Assembly: GCA_036939355.1 (NCBI GenBank)
Contig: JALLAP010000090.1
Span: forward strand, 1-21,888
DNA length: 21,888 nucleotides
Source of the DNA: Thalassiosira profunda
Taxonomy: Eukaryota > Bacillariophyta > Thalassiosirophyceae > Thalassiosirales > Thalassiosiraceae
Direction of reading: 5' to 3'
Below the pieces are notes generated by a model, which was given only the letters and a program-made list of their open reading frames with translations, made no database searches and had not been told where the DNA came from. The translations under genes and the position numbers were made by a program. Below are positions 1 to 7,347 of the stretch, one piece after another; the stretch's first letter is position 1, and the number at the start of each line of letters is the position of its first letter.

Positions 1-285
1 CATCGATGCGCCGCCTCTTTGTGGTCGCGTGCTCGTCGTCTGTGCGTCGCCTCATTCGCTCCCCAGGGATGTCCTGCGTTCACTCCGTCCGCTACACCCC
101 CTGGGGTTCAACTGAAGAGCGTAGTTGCTATTTTACGAGATACCACGCTAGGTGCTACATACACTCCTCCTCCTCCTTCCGCTCCGCTCTCCGCTCCCTC
201 CTCCTTCCCCCCGCCCGAGCTACTAGCTCTAGGACATCGCCCCCGACCGCAACGCCGGCAAACGCGCTGCGGGGAGCTGCGGCGG
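1..285 (+). promoter_or_regulatory. Upstream region of the sulfotransferase gene
   Basis: This is non-coding leader and promoter sequence, cut by the window edge. It holds a long C/T-rich tract at about 165-216, plausibly a pyrimidine-rich core-promoter or 5' UTR element. A short inverted repeat, CCCCAGGG near 62 and CCCTGGGG near 99, is also visible. The downstream reading frame is open from about position 19 but has no ATG before 286, so an upstream coding exon cannot be fully excluded. Confidence 0.35.
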
Positions 286-1563
286 ATGCATCGCCCCCTG
301 GGTGGCTCGAGCAACTGGCGGCCGCGGCGTGCCGGCCCTCCTCCGCCGCAAGCCAGCAGGCGCCGCATCATTGTCGGCGGACTGCTCCTTTTGGTTGGAG
401 CTGCGATTGTGGGGTTCGTTGCAAATCGCAACGTCGATAATGATTTCCATCATGCGAAGGCATCTGCCGAAGGGAGGACCGCATACGGCTACCGCCGCCC
501 GCGCCCTCCCTTCGAGGCCGTCCGCCACATCTCACATACTTGCAACATTCCTTCGTCATCGGGGCAGTACTCAAGAAAGGTCCACATCCCAATCGGCGTG
601 CCCAATCTCATCCTAATCGGCGCACAAAAGGCCGGTACCAGCACCTTTCTATCCATCTTCGACCGCCATCCGCAAATGGTCAAGCCAGCGCGCAAGAGCT
701 TCGAGCCCCATTTTTTCGATTGGAATGTACCCGGCGTGACGACGAAGCACTTCAACAGAACAGAGTCTCAGCTTTGCAAGCTGAGGGAGTCGTATTCGCA
801 GCTGTTTGATATGGCACAGATACAGCCAAACGTCAGCGTTGCCTTCGAGAAAACGCCGGCCTATATTCTTTTTCCAGGGATACCCTCGGCGATTGATTCG
901 GTATGTCCTTGGAAGCCGAAGATACTAGCGAGCCTCCGCAACCCTATTGATCGGGCGTGGAGTCAATACCAAATGCAACACGGCAACAAAAATGCTAGCG
1001 AGGCTTCCAAAGAATTTACGCGCTTGGTGGACAGAGAGATCAAGCACTTTCTTCAGACTGGGCTGGTGGAGAGCGCATTGACGGTCGGGGAGTTCGAGCG
1101 TTCGGACTACCGCGTCCCTCCTTTTCGCTTCCCCGCCAACAGAACATTGCAAGAGTATGCCCAAAAGATGCAGAAGTACAGGGGCGATCGAAAGGGCCTG
1201 CTCTACCGGGGATTATACGCACCCCTTCTGGTGCCGTGGGTGGAGCAATTCGCATCGGATGATCGATTTATGCTCGTCCAATTCGAGGCGTTCATGGAGC
1301 TAGAAAACGAAGGAAACAACACCATACTGAGCGATGTGCTTGGATTTGCGGGCGTCGCCGAGAACTCAGGTGGCGGCGGCAGACGAAAGCTCGCGAGCCT
1401 CGTGGCAGAAGCGAGGAGACGGAGGCTGGTGTGGGCTCACAAGAACAAAGCATACGATTCGCTGCCAGGCGGGGTGCGGCAGTATCTCTTGCATCTCTTT
1501 CGGCCGTTCAACGACTTTCTTGCCGATCTGCTCGGAGAGGAGTGGAGGGGCGTCTGGGACTGA
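286..1563 (+). CDS. Carbohydrate sulfotransferase, type II Golgi membrane protein
   Basis: The product (425 aa) should transfer sulfate from PAPS to a glycan in the Golgi lumen. The first ATG in the open frame is at 286. It gives a short basic cytoplasmic tail and one membrane anchor at about residues 28-46 (IIVGGLLLLVGAAIVGFV), which is the classical type II topology. The 5'-phosphosulfate-binding loop is at about 110-120 (LIGAQKAGTST). It is followed by a KSFEPHFFDW segment like the K-E-x-H-F-F motif of the heparan-sulfate and NDST type enzymes. The 3'-phosphate-binding motif is at about 216-228 (SLRNPIDRAWSQY). No intron is visible. The gene converges on the MRG gene, with 100 bp between the stop codons. 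The fold and donor use are well supported by the motifs. The acceptor glycan cannot be told from sequence; sulfated wall or matrix polysaccharide is an inference. Confidence 0.9.
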   Translation: MHRPLGGSSNWRPRRAGPPPPQASRRRIIVGGLLLLVGAAIVGFVANRNVDNDFHHAKASAEGRTAYGYRRPRPPFEAVRHISHTCNIPSSSGQYSRKVHIPIGVPNLILIGAQKAGTSTFLSIFDRHPQMVKPARKSFEPHFFDWNVPGVTTKHFNRTESQLCKLRESYSQLFDMAQIQPNVSVAFEKTPAYILFPGIPSAIDSVCPWKPKILASLRNPIDRAWSQYQMQHGNKNASEASKEFTRLVDREIKHFLQTGLVESALTVGEFERSDYRVPPFRFPANRTLQEYAQKMQKYRGDRKGLLYRGLYAPLLVPWVEQFASDDRFMLVQFEAFMELENEGNNTILSDVLGFAGVAENSGGGGRRKLASLVAEARRRRLVWAHKNKAYDSLPGGVRQYLLHLFRPFNDFLADLLGEEWRGVWD

Positions 1564-1663
1564 TTGAGGCGCACTAAAAAAGGTGTGGCTTCGAATGAGG
1601 ATGGACCTCTGTTCGAAGAGACCTCACAGATACCAGTAGCATGATGAAAAGTCATCCACCCGC

Positions 1664-2980
1664 TCACTCGACGAGAAAATACCGTCCCTTGAAGCACTCC
1701 CCGTGATTCTGCTGCAAAAACACCACCAGCTCTGCCAAATGCTCGGCAAACTCCCTCGACTCCTCCTGCGACGCCAGCACGTACGCCTCCGCGTCTCCCT
1801 CCTCCTCCGCCCGGGTGTACGTCGCGGCATCATGATTGGGATTGTACCGCGACAGGACGAACGGCAGTTTCATCAAAAATCGCAGGAGGTGGTAGGCCCC
1901 GTACACGTCGCTCGGTCGCGTCGGCGCTTCCAGCGGTCTTTCCTCGCCGTTGGCATTGGCTGCATCTCCATCGGCTCTGTCGGCATCCGCATCGTTCGTC
2001 CTTCGACCGGCCCTCTCGGCCATGTACTCGCGGAACTGCCCCCGCTCCTCCGGGTAAAGCAAATAAAGCGGCAGCGCGAGGTCGAACAGCGCAAAGATCG
2101 ACAGCGCGAACCGTTTGCGCTTCTTCTTTCGCGCTTTGACCTCTGCCTTGTCCAGCTTATCCTCTGCATCCTCCATCTTTTTTACCCGCAAATACCCTCC
2201 CAAAATATCGCCGACGCTCGTCATCCCCGCGGGCAGGACGTGGAGCATGGTATACCCCCGATGCCGCTTTGCGTCCGGCGCGTTGAAATTGGGCGGCGGA
2301 AAGATTTTATTGCATATCTTGTCCCGATCGTCGGCCAGCTTGGTTTGCAGCGTGAAGGGCAGTTCGCAAGCGTTTGCAATGAGCTGCAAATTCCGCTCGT
2401 ACGCCGTGCCCGCGTCCACTTCCTCCTCAATCTCCGCCGACGCCTGTTTCTCCCTTTTTCGTTTCTTCCCCCGCTTCGGCTTTTTCTTCTCCTCCTTGCC
2501 CTTTTTACTTGGCGAATTAACTTCCTTGGTCTCCTTCTCCTCAATCCCCACCCTCTGTCTATTCTCCGGCGTATCCCGAAACACCTCCGCTTCGGTCATC
2601 CACCGATCCCACCGGCTGTTCCACCCCTGAAAATGGACGAGGTGACACCATTGCTTCTCCCCCTCTCCTGGTCCTTCCTCCTCTACAGCGGCAGTTTCAG
2701 GGGGTGGCGACTTTCGCCTCCCGCCGCGCTTCTTCTTCTCCTCCACTATGTCCCCATCTGCGTCGAGTCGCTTCAGCCCGGACTTGCGGACGACCGCCTC
2801 GTACAATGGCGGGAGCTTCTTCTTCTTGCCGCGGCCCTTGGGCTTCTCGGGGTGCCTCGATTTGTCGGTGCACAGGACCTTTTCGCCGACGTGAAATTGG
2901 GGGCCGGACGCGAGGGCCGCGGGGGTGGCCGGGCTGTTGGATGCGGCAGCAGCGGCCTTGCTAGGGGTGGCGGGCGCCAT
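1664..2980 (-). CDS. MRG15/Eaf3-like chromodomain protein (MRG domain)
   Basis: The product (438 aa) is a nuclear chromatin reader. In other eukaryotes this family belongs to NuA4-type acetyltransferase and Rpd3S-type deacetylase complexes and recognises H3K36 methylation. The frame is open further upstream, but the first ATG that leaves a sensible protein is at 2980 (MAPATPSK). An Ala/Ser/Pro-rich leader precedes a chromo-barrel from about residue 28 (FHVGEKVLC). The conserved WCHLVHFQGWNSRWDRW block follows. Between the barrel strands lies a charged insertion of about 30 residues (K/R/E-rich), which is longer than in animal and yeast homologues. A Lys-rich hinge, probably a nuclear localisation signal, leads into the MRG domain from about 195 to the C-terminus (ELPFTLQTKLADDRDKIC at about 205). 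No intron is seen. It is divergent from SEC11 and shares a 387-bp promoter region with it. Confidence 0.92.
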   Translation of the reverse strand: MAPATPSKAAAAASNSPATPAALASGPQFHVGEKVLCTDKSRHPEKPKGRGKKKKLPPLYEAVVRKSGLKRLDADGDIVEEKKKRGGRRKSPPPETAAVEEEGPGEGEKQWCHLVHFQGWNSRWDRWMTEAEVFRDTPENRQRVGIEEKETKEVNSPSKKGKEEKKKPKRGKKRKREKQASAEIEEEVDAGTAYERNLQLIANACELPFTLQTKLADDRDKICNKIFPPPNFNAPDAKRHRGYTMLHVLPAGMTSVGDILGGYLRVKKMEDAEDKLDKAEVKARKKKRKRFALSIFALFDLALPLYLLYPEERGQFREYMAERAGRRTNDADADRADGDAANANGEERPLEAPTRPSDVYGAYHLLRFLMKLPFVLSRYNPNHDAATYTRAEEEGDAEAYVLASQEESREFAEHLAELVVFLQQNHGECFKGRYFLVE

Positions 2981-2984
2981 ACCT

Positions 2985-2994
2985 ATTTGCAAAT
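2985..2994. promoter_or_regulatory. ATTTGCAAAT palindrome next to the MRG start codon
   Basis: A perfect 10-bp palindrome made of overlapping ATTTGCA and TGCAAAT lies 4 nt upstream of the MRG start codon. The same heptamer recurs at several other non-coding places in this window. It could be a factor-binding site. It could also be part of the 3' end of a 5' UTR intron, because the minus strand reads ...AAATAG just before GTATG. Confidence 0.4.
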
Positions 2995-3180
2995 TGCAGA
3001 CGCCCTCGCGCGCCACAACCACCGGTACGCTCAGACGCCCTCGCCCGGTCCCGAGGCTCCTTCCGAGCGGCCGAGTCGTCTGCGAGGTCAGCGGCAGCAG
3101 CGCGGAAGGCACGGCTGCGGAGCTCGGAGCGCGAGCAGCGAGCACAGAAGGCACAGAGCACAGCAAATCGGACGCCAAAC

Positions 3181-3192
3181 TTCCACGTGGAA
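3181..3192. promoter_or_regulatory. G-box palindrome TTCCACGTGGAA
   Basis: A perfect 12-bp palindrome is centred on CACGTG, the core bound by bZIP and bHLH factors. It sits 176 nt upstream of the SEC11 ATG and 201 nt upstream of the MRG ATG, so it could serve both genes. The function is inferred from the core only. Confidence 0.45.
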
Positions 3193-3367
3193 AGTTTATT
3201 TCCACTTTCCAGCCACCGACCGGAGGACGCGACGCCCTCCTTGTCCGCCGCCGCACCAGCCCTCGTCCATCCTCTCCATCGCATTTGCAACGTACCGCGC
3301 GTTGCCGTTGCAGCTGGACGAATCGACGGCTGTCCACCGGCTGGAATTATCGACAAATTATACAACA

Positions 3368-4025
3368 ATGTTCAAGGACATGATCGACAAGCAGGTGCTG
3401 GAGCTCAAGAAGCTCTGGCTGAACAAGCGGCAGCTGACGTTTCAGCTGCTGAATTTGGCCATGATCGTGTTCTCGGCGCTGATGATTTGGAAGGGATTGA
3501 TGTTTGTGACGAAGGTGAGTTTACACACATCATGTGTGCATCATCCATTCGATCCTCTTGTATTTTCCATCTGCCAATTGCAAATCCATCTCACATTACC
3601 CCATCAACGCCACGCAGAGCGAATCGCCCGTGGTCGTCGTCCTCTCCGGCTCGATGGAACCCGCCTTCCAACGCGGCGACATCCTCTTCCTCCACAACGC
3701 CGTCGAGCAAGTCCACGTCGGGGACGTCGTGGTCTTCAAAATCAAGGATCGGGACATCCCCATCGTCCACCGCATACTCAAAGTGCACGAAAAACCGGAC
3801 GGACGGGTGGAATTGCTGACGAAGGGGGACAACAACCGCGTCGACGATCGGGGGCTGTACGCCCCGGGGCAGTTGTGGCTGGAACGTGAGGATATTTTGG
3901 GGAAGGCGGTGGGGACGCTGCGATATGTGGGCATGGTGACGATCGCGCTGAACGATTATCCCGTGCTGAAATACGTGCTGGTGGGGATGATGGGATTGTT
4001 CGTCCTGACGTCAAAGGAGGGCTGA
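3368..4025 (+). CDS. SEC11: Signal peptidase complex catalytic subunit SEC11
   Basis: The product removes signal peptides from proteins entering the endoplasmic reticulum. Exon 1 is 3368-3514 and exon 2 is 3618-4025. The 103-bp intron (3515-3617) starts GTGAGT, ends CACGCAG and is in phase 0. The spliced protein is 184 aa, the usual length for the family. It starts [17 protein letters not shown], with a membrane anchor at about residues 27-47. The catalytic Ser is in SGSMEP just after the splice junction. The catalytic His, which replaces the bacterial Lys, is in the IVHRIL segment. The GDNN and DDRGLY motifs of the family follow, and a C-terminal hydrophobic segment ends the protein. Splicing at this site is required to join the anchor to the catalytic Ser, which strongly supports the intron. 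The gene converges on the composite gene at 4253. Confidence 0.96.
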
Positions 4026-4252
4026 GGCGTGGCTGTGAGGTTGCAGCAAAAAAAACGACGACCGGTGGAAAGAAATGCAAATCTAGATATTTGCAGGATG
4101 GGGCGCGGTCCGCTGCCTTGGACAATGCACTGAGGAGTCTGAACTCGATGGCGTGGGATATCGGCCTTTCCGGACTGCTTTCTATGTGTTACTATGTGTT
4201 AGCTGCGCAAGGCAACATTTACCACAGCTTCGGCGTAAAACCATCACAAGTA
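4026..4252. other. Convergent intergenic region with an ATTTGCA inverted repeat
   Basis: This is the 3' flank of two convergent genes. It contains an A8 run at 4048-4055 and a spaced inverted repeat at 4076-4095: TGCAAAT, six bases, then ATTTGCA. It also contains a short direct repeat (CTATGTGTTA twice near 4181-4202). No gene or RNA is recognised. The inverted repeat could act in 3' end formation for either strand, which is inference. Confidence 0.4.
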
Positions 4253-4862
4253 TCAATCGTCTCCCGTCCGCGCCCGCTTTCCTGGATTCATGTCTTCTGA
4301 TTTGAGCACGTCGTTCTCTGATGCAAGTCTCGCAACTTCTTGTTTTAACAACTTCACCTCATTTCGAAGATCGTGCGTTTCTTTCTCGAGGGCATTGATT
4401 TTAGTTGACAGGCGCTCCTTTTCTGGCGACGGGAAGCCGAACAATTCCGTGACATTCCACTGCCTGATGAGCTCATACTGACAATCATGCCAAGCTGCAC
4501 CCAAACTAAGCACAAATGGCATGAGCTTGACGTCATAATCCACAAAAGGTGCGATGTCAAACACATTGCCTCTGTCAGCGTAGATCGCGTGGAACAGTTT
4601 TTGGAGAAATCTGGGTCTGCTCGAGCCTTGAGCAAATGTCCCATTAATGTGGAAAGCGTTCCACAACTGCGGGGTCATTGCTTCAACCGGGAGGCCATAC
4701 ACGTGCTGGAGAGAATGGTTGCAGGAGTGCAACCTCTCAAGGCTGGAGTTGTCGTAAACAAGACTCTCAACCTCCGCCCAACACTTATCAGCCGTAATTC
4801 GCCGGTTGTTCTGCAAATGCAAAGTCTTCAAAGAAGAATTGCCGAACAAGGCCGCGCACAAG
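4253..4862 (-). CDS. 3' part of a leucine-rich-repeat protein gene (partial, joined at an N)
   Basis: About 203 codons encode the C-terminal part of a protein unrelated to the MetX sequence that precedes it in the same frame. The segment begins with leucine-rich-repeat text (NSSLKTLHLQNN). It continues with SSLERLHSCNHSLQHVYG, a pattern typical of the C-terminal end of LRR proteins in diatoms and other stramenopiles. It ends in a short coiled coil (KINALEKETHDLRNEVKLL...) and a basic tail (PGKRARTGDD). The 5' part of this gene is not in the window. The single N at 4863 marks the exact point where family identity changes, so this piece most likely belongs to a different locus or to sequence lost in a collapsed gap. 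The real product is unknown beyond being LRR-type. Confidence 0.7.
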
Positions 4863-4863
4863 N
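4863..4863. other. Ambiguous base marking a probable assembly junction
   Basis: This is the only N in the window. On the minus strand the reading frame passes from homoserine acetyltransferase to leucine-rich-repeat sequence exactly at this codon. The simplest reading is a mis-join or a collapsed scaffold gap. Confidence 0.75.
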
Positions 4864-5782
4864 TGACGGCCGCGCCTTTTACGGGTCGCGTGGCGCCGGC
4901 CATGACGCAGTATTCCATGGCCTGCATGCCCCCGAAGCTCCCGCCGATGACGCACTTGATCGAATTGATCCCGAGCTCGTTTTTGAGCAGGAGCAATTGC
5001 AGCCGGACCGTGTCACGGACGCTGACGTCGGGAAAATCCATGCCGTAGATGAGGTTACCACTCTTGTCCCTCGGTATGTTGGGTGGCACCTCGTCCTCGC
5101 CCTTTCCATCCCAGCCTGGCCGATCGCTCGACGGCCCGGCGCTCCCGTAACAGCTCCCCAAGATGTTGCAGCACACGATAAAGTACTGGTCAGTATCAAA
5201 CGCTTTTCCGGGCCCGAGCAATTCGCCCCACCACGCCTCCAAACTGGCATTGCCCGTCAATGCATGGCAAATAACCAACACATTGTCTCTCTCGGCATTG
5301 AGCTCCCCGTACGTATTGTAATTGACAAAGGCCGGAGCGAGCATCCCCCGGGGCAGTTGGGTGGTGGAGATGGGCCCGATGTGGCCGAAGGTGCCGTAGC
5401 TCTCGAGCTTGTACGGGGTGGGGTGGGTGTAGGTTTCTCCGGCGGCCGACATGTCGCCGTACTCATCGTCCATGGCCGTGTCGTTCTTGCCGGTGGATTT
5501 GGACCGGGCGGGTGGGACGTTGATGGCCGATGATGGGCATGATGGTTGATGGGTTGCAGAGAGTATTCGATGACTTGGCGTTTGCAATGTGGCGGACGTG
5601 CTCCCGCTCGAGTAGAACGAGCACAATGGTCTCGGAAGCAGCCTCATCCTCTCATTCGACGGCATTGCAGGGCTGCCGCTGCTGCTCGAGGCAGCTCGCT
5701 GCCGCACCCTCCTCGTGCCACCCGAGATGCATCGCCCCGCGAGGGGCGCCACGACGCGATGCGCCGCCCTCTCCAGCGGCAT
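4864..5782 (-). CDS. metX: Homoserine O-acetyltransferase, 5' part (MetX/Met2-like, truncated)
   Basis: The family acetylates homoserine with acetyl-CoA in methionine synthesis, using an alpha/beta-hydrolase fold. About 306 codons are present from the ATG at 5782. The first roughly 100 residues are Arg/Ser-rich and could be a mitochondrial or other targeting leader; they may also hide an unspliced intron. Enzyme homology starts at about residue 118 (YKLESYGTFGHIGP). It includes NVLVICHALTG (His at about 173), the LGSCYGSAGP region, and the nucleophile elbow GGSFGGMQAMEY with the catalytic Ser at about 282. The match stops at residue 306, right at the N. The catalytic Asp and His near the C-terminus of normal family members (about 350-490 aa) are missing. 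As read here it cannot encode a complete enzyme. I infer the true gene is intact elsewhere in the genome rather than a natural fusion. Confidence 0.85.
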
Positions 5783-6118
5783 GGTTCAATAGACTGAGCG
5801 AGTGGTGACTGCAGCGGCCTTTATGGGCTCCCGATGGCATCGAAGGAGGACGTCGACGTCGGCATCGACAGCGTTGGGTGAACCAAGTGCGTGGTCGCGG
5901 TCGGTGGTACTTTTGCGAGGAGACTGACCTCACAAAAATCAACGTAGGAATAGTATTACTGCGAAGGTTCCCCTCTCCCCCCTCTCTTCTCTTCCTCTTC
6001 CGAGGACGCGGCTGAGCGAGCTTGAGCACACGGACCTTCCCTCTTGCACGACAGCAGATGCGTGGGCCCGCTGAGCGGGCGGGGATGGCGCCAGCGGTGA
6101 CCGTGGGCGGCTGGGGCG
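5783..6118. promoter_or_regulatory. Divergent region between metX and the YpsA-like gene
   Basis: This 336-bp region lies between divergent start codons. It holds a 12-bp palindrome at 5849-5860, a C/T-rich stretch near 5968-6002, and, from about 6041, the left end of the duplicated block that also covers the YpsA-like gene. No RNA gene is recognised. Confidence 0.5.
5849..5860. promoter_or_regulatory. GACGTCGACGTC palindrome
   Basis: A perfect 12-bp palindrome contains two GACGTC units, and so two ACGT cores of the kind bound by bZIP factors. It lies 66 nt upstream of the metX ATG. A role as a binding site is inferred. Confidence 0.4.
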
Positions 6119-6619
6119 ATGAACGGCCTAGAGAAGATCGTTTCCGGCGGGCAAACCGGGACCGACCGGGCTGCCCTCGCATTCGCCACCAAGCACGGCA
6201 TTCCGCACGGGGGATGGTGCCCCCGCAACCGCCGCGCGGAGGACGGCCTCGTCCCTGTACAATATCAGCTGGCCGAGACGCCATCGGAAGAGTATGCGCA
6301 GCGGACTGAGTGGAACGTGCGCGATTCCGACGCCACCGTCATCTTTACCCTATCGAGTGAGGAGTTGGGGGGAGGGACGGCGCTCACGGAGAAGCTGGCG
6401 AAGGAGTACGTGCGTCCCTGCCTGCGCATCGTGCTGGCTGCGAAACCATCGAAGGAAAATACCGACAAAAACTTAGCAATGTTCAGCGATTTCGTGGCTC
6501 GCCATGGAGTTGGGGTGCTCAACGTGGCGGGGCCGAGGGAGTCGGAGGCTCCCGGGATTGGGAGTGCTGTTGATGCCTTCCTCGGCGAGGCGCTGTCCGG
6601 AGAGAAGACGAGCACATGA
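6119..6619 (+). CDS. YpsA-like SLOG-family protein (putative molybdenum carrier type)
   Basis: The product (166 aa) belongs to the cpYpsA-related/'putative molybdenum carrier' family, which has a Rossmann-like SLOG fold thought to bind a nucleotide-like ligand. The exact function is not known. Visible family blocks are EKIVSGGQTGTDRAAL near the N-terminus (the ligand-binding loop), GIPHGGWCPRNRRAEDG, YAQRTEWNVRDSDATVIF, and GGGTALT. The length and order match bacterial members closely. There is no intron, unlike several neighbours, and the family is mainly bacterial, so horizontal transfer is plausible. A decayed copy follows directly in tandem. The start at 6119 is the ATG that gives the normal N-terminus of the family. 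Confidence 0.85.
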   Translation: MNGLEKIVSGGQTGTDRAALAFATKHGIPHGGWCPRNRRAEDGLVPVQYQLAETPSEEYAQRTEWNVRDSDATVIFTLSSEELGGGTALTEKLAKEYVRPCLRIVLAAKPSKENTDKNLAMFSDFVARHGVGVLNVAGPRESEAPGIGSAVDAFLGEALSGEKTST

Positions 6620-6630
6620 TGGCTGCTCGC

Positions 6631-7049
6631 CTCTTCACACGACAGCAGATGCGTGGGCCCACTGAGCGGGCGGGGACGGCGCCAGGTGAGCCGGGTGGCC
6701 GTGGAGATGAGAGGCATCGAGAAGCTCGTCCCCGGGGGGCAAACCGGCGCCGACCGTGCCGCCCTCGCCTTCGCCATCAAGCGCGACATTCCCCGCAGGG
6801 GGGTGGTGCCCCCGCCACCGCCGCGCGGAGGACGGGCCCACCCTCTTCAGTATCAGCACACCGAGACGCCATCGGAAGAGCACGCACAGCGGACCGAGAC
6901 GCCACCGTCATCTTTACTCTCGCGAGTGATGATTCGGGGGCGGGACGGCGCTCACGGAGCGGCTGGCGAAGGACGGGAGTGCTGTTGAGGCGTAGGAGAA
7001 GAGAAGAAGAGCGGGAGAGGAGAAGAAGAGGAAGGAGAACGAGCACATG
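6631..7049 (+). pseudogene. Decayed second copy of the YpsA-like gene
   Basis: The copy is recognisable by IEKLVPGGQTGADRAALAFA (from about 6716) and TETPSEEHAQRTE. It is broken by an extra G in the G run near 6796-6803, a later one-base loss that restores the frame, and a 19-base deletion near 6899 relative to copy 1. A deletion of about 153 bases removes the part between CTGGCGAAGGA and GGAGTGCTGTTGA. The 3' part has been replaced by a purine-rich GAAGAG-type run (about 6991-7038). It cannot encode the full fold. It is most likely a relic, with relaxed selection after duplication. Confidence 0.85.
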
Positions 7050-7064
7050 GTGTGTCCTTTCTGA

Positions 7065-7125
7065 TTCAAAAATTCAAACATTCAAAATTTTGAATGCCAT
7101 TATGAAAATGGTTTGATTTTTTGAA
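7065..7125. repeat. AT-rich three-armed inverted repeat
   Basis: Outer arms of about 15 bases (7065-7079 and 7111-7125) are complementary with one mismatch. They enclose two further hairpins: a perfect 18-bp palindrome at 7079-7096 (CATTCAAAATTTTGAATG) and a small stem at 7097-7111 (CCATT/AATGG). The arrangement would fold as a three-way junction on either strand. It is sharply AT-rich against GC-rich surroundings and sits right after the decayed YpsA copy. It could be a small mobile-element relic or a recombination-prone element; its origin is unknown. Confidence 0.6.
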
Positions 7126-7159
7126 CGCCGGCCGAGGACATCGCCGCCTCAACCCGAAC

Positions 7160-7264
7160 ATGTCGGCTGGACCCCTGCTGGACTGCATCTTCTTCGTTGC
7201 ATTTTGCATCTTAGTGGCACTGCCCTTCGTCGAAGCGGCTGGCAGGAAACGGAAAGACGTTTAA
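7160..7264 (+). CDS. Possible 34-residue single-span membrane peptide
   Basis: A short ATG-to-TAA frame would encode a hydrophobic stretch (LLDCIFFVAFCILVALPFV) followed by a basic tail (GRKRKDV). That is the layout of a small membrane protein or signal anchor. The ATG has A at -3. It lies 84 bp upstream of the next gene's ATG, so it could also be an upstream ORF in that gene's leader or a chance frame. No family is recognised. Confidence 0.3.
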   Translation: MSAGPLLDCIFFVAFCILVALPFVEAAGRKRKDV

Positions 7265-7347
7265 CGAACAACTTGTTCCGCGCAGACGTATCTGGGTGGA
7301 AGGTTTAGGGGTTGGTCGCGCCGTGTAGCGACTCAGAAGGGTCAACG

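Larger units (their letters stand above)
2981..3367. promoter_or_regulatory. Divergent promoter region between the MRG gene and SEC11
   Basis: This 387-bp region lies between two divergent start codons. It contains three candidate elements: a 10-bp palindrome 4 nt upstream of the MRG ATG, a G-box-centred 12-bp palindrome near the middle, and an ATTTGCA copy at 3283-3289. I see no clear TATA box and no RNA gene. Open frames crossing it have no recognisable protein and are upstream extensions of the flanking frames. Confidence 0.6.
6041..7049 (+). repeat. Tandem duplication of the YpsA-like gene block
   Basis: Two diverged copies lie head to tail: copy 1 at about 6041-6619 and copy 2 at about 6631-7049. 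Both begin with the shared block ACGACAGCAGATGCGTGGGC upstream of the gene. Both end near a GACGAGCACATG or AACGAGCACATG sequence. The upstream shared block shows that the duplication included part of the promoter or leader, not only the coding sequence. Confidence 0.85.

Noticed and set aside
1564..1663. A tRNA-like TTCGAA/TTCGAAG element near 1590-1616
   Set aside because: No acceptor, D or anticodon arms can be paired around it. It is ordinary 3' flank.
1703..3889. A 728-codon plus-strand frame opposite the MRG gene
   Set aside because: It is the antisense shadow of a well-supported MRG gene and runs through the SEC11 5' exon. Its composition is not protein-like and no family is recognisable.
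4487..5533. A 348-codon plus-strand frame opposite the metX/LRR composite
   Set aside because: The minus strand carries clear MetX and LRR motifs. The plus frame has none and is a GC-driven shadow.
6022..6309. An overlapping frame starting upstream of the YpsA-like gene
   Set aside because: It is out of frame with the family motifs and is explained as a shadow of them.
6041..7049. A CRISPR or phage-type repeat reading of the YpsA block
   Set aside because: There are only two diverged copies with gene-level homology and no spacers. A tandem gene duplication explains it fully.
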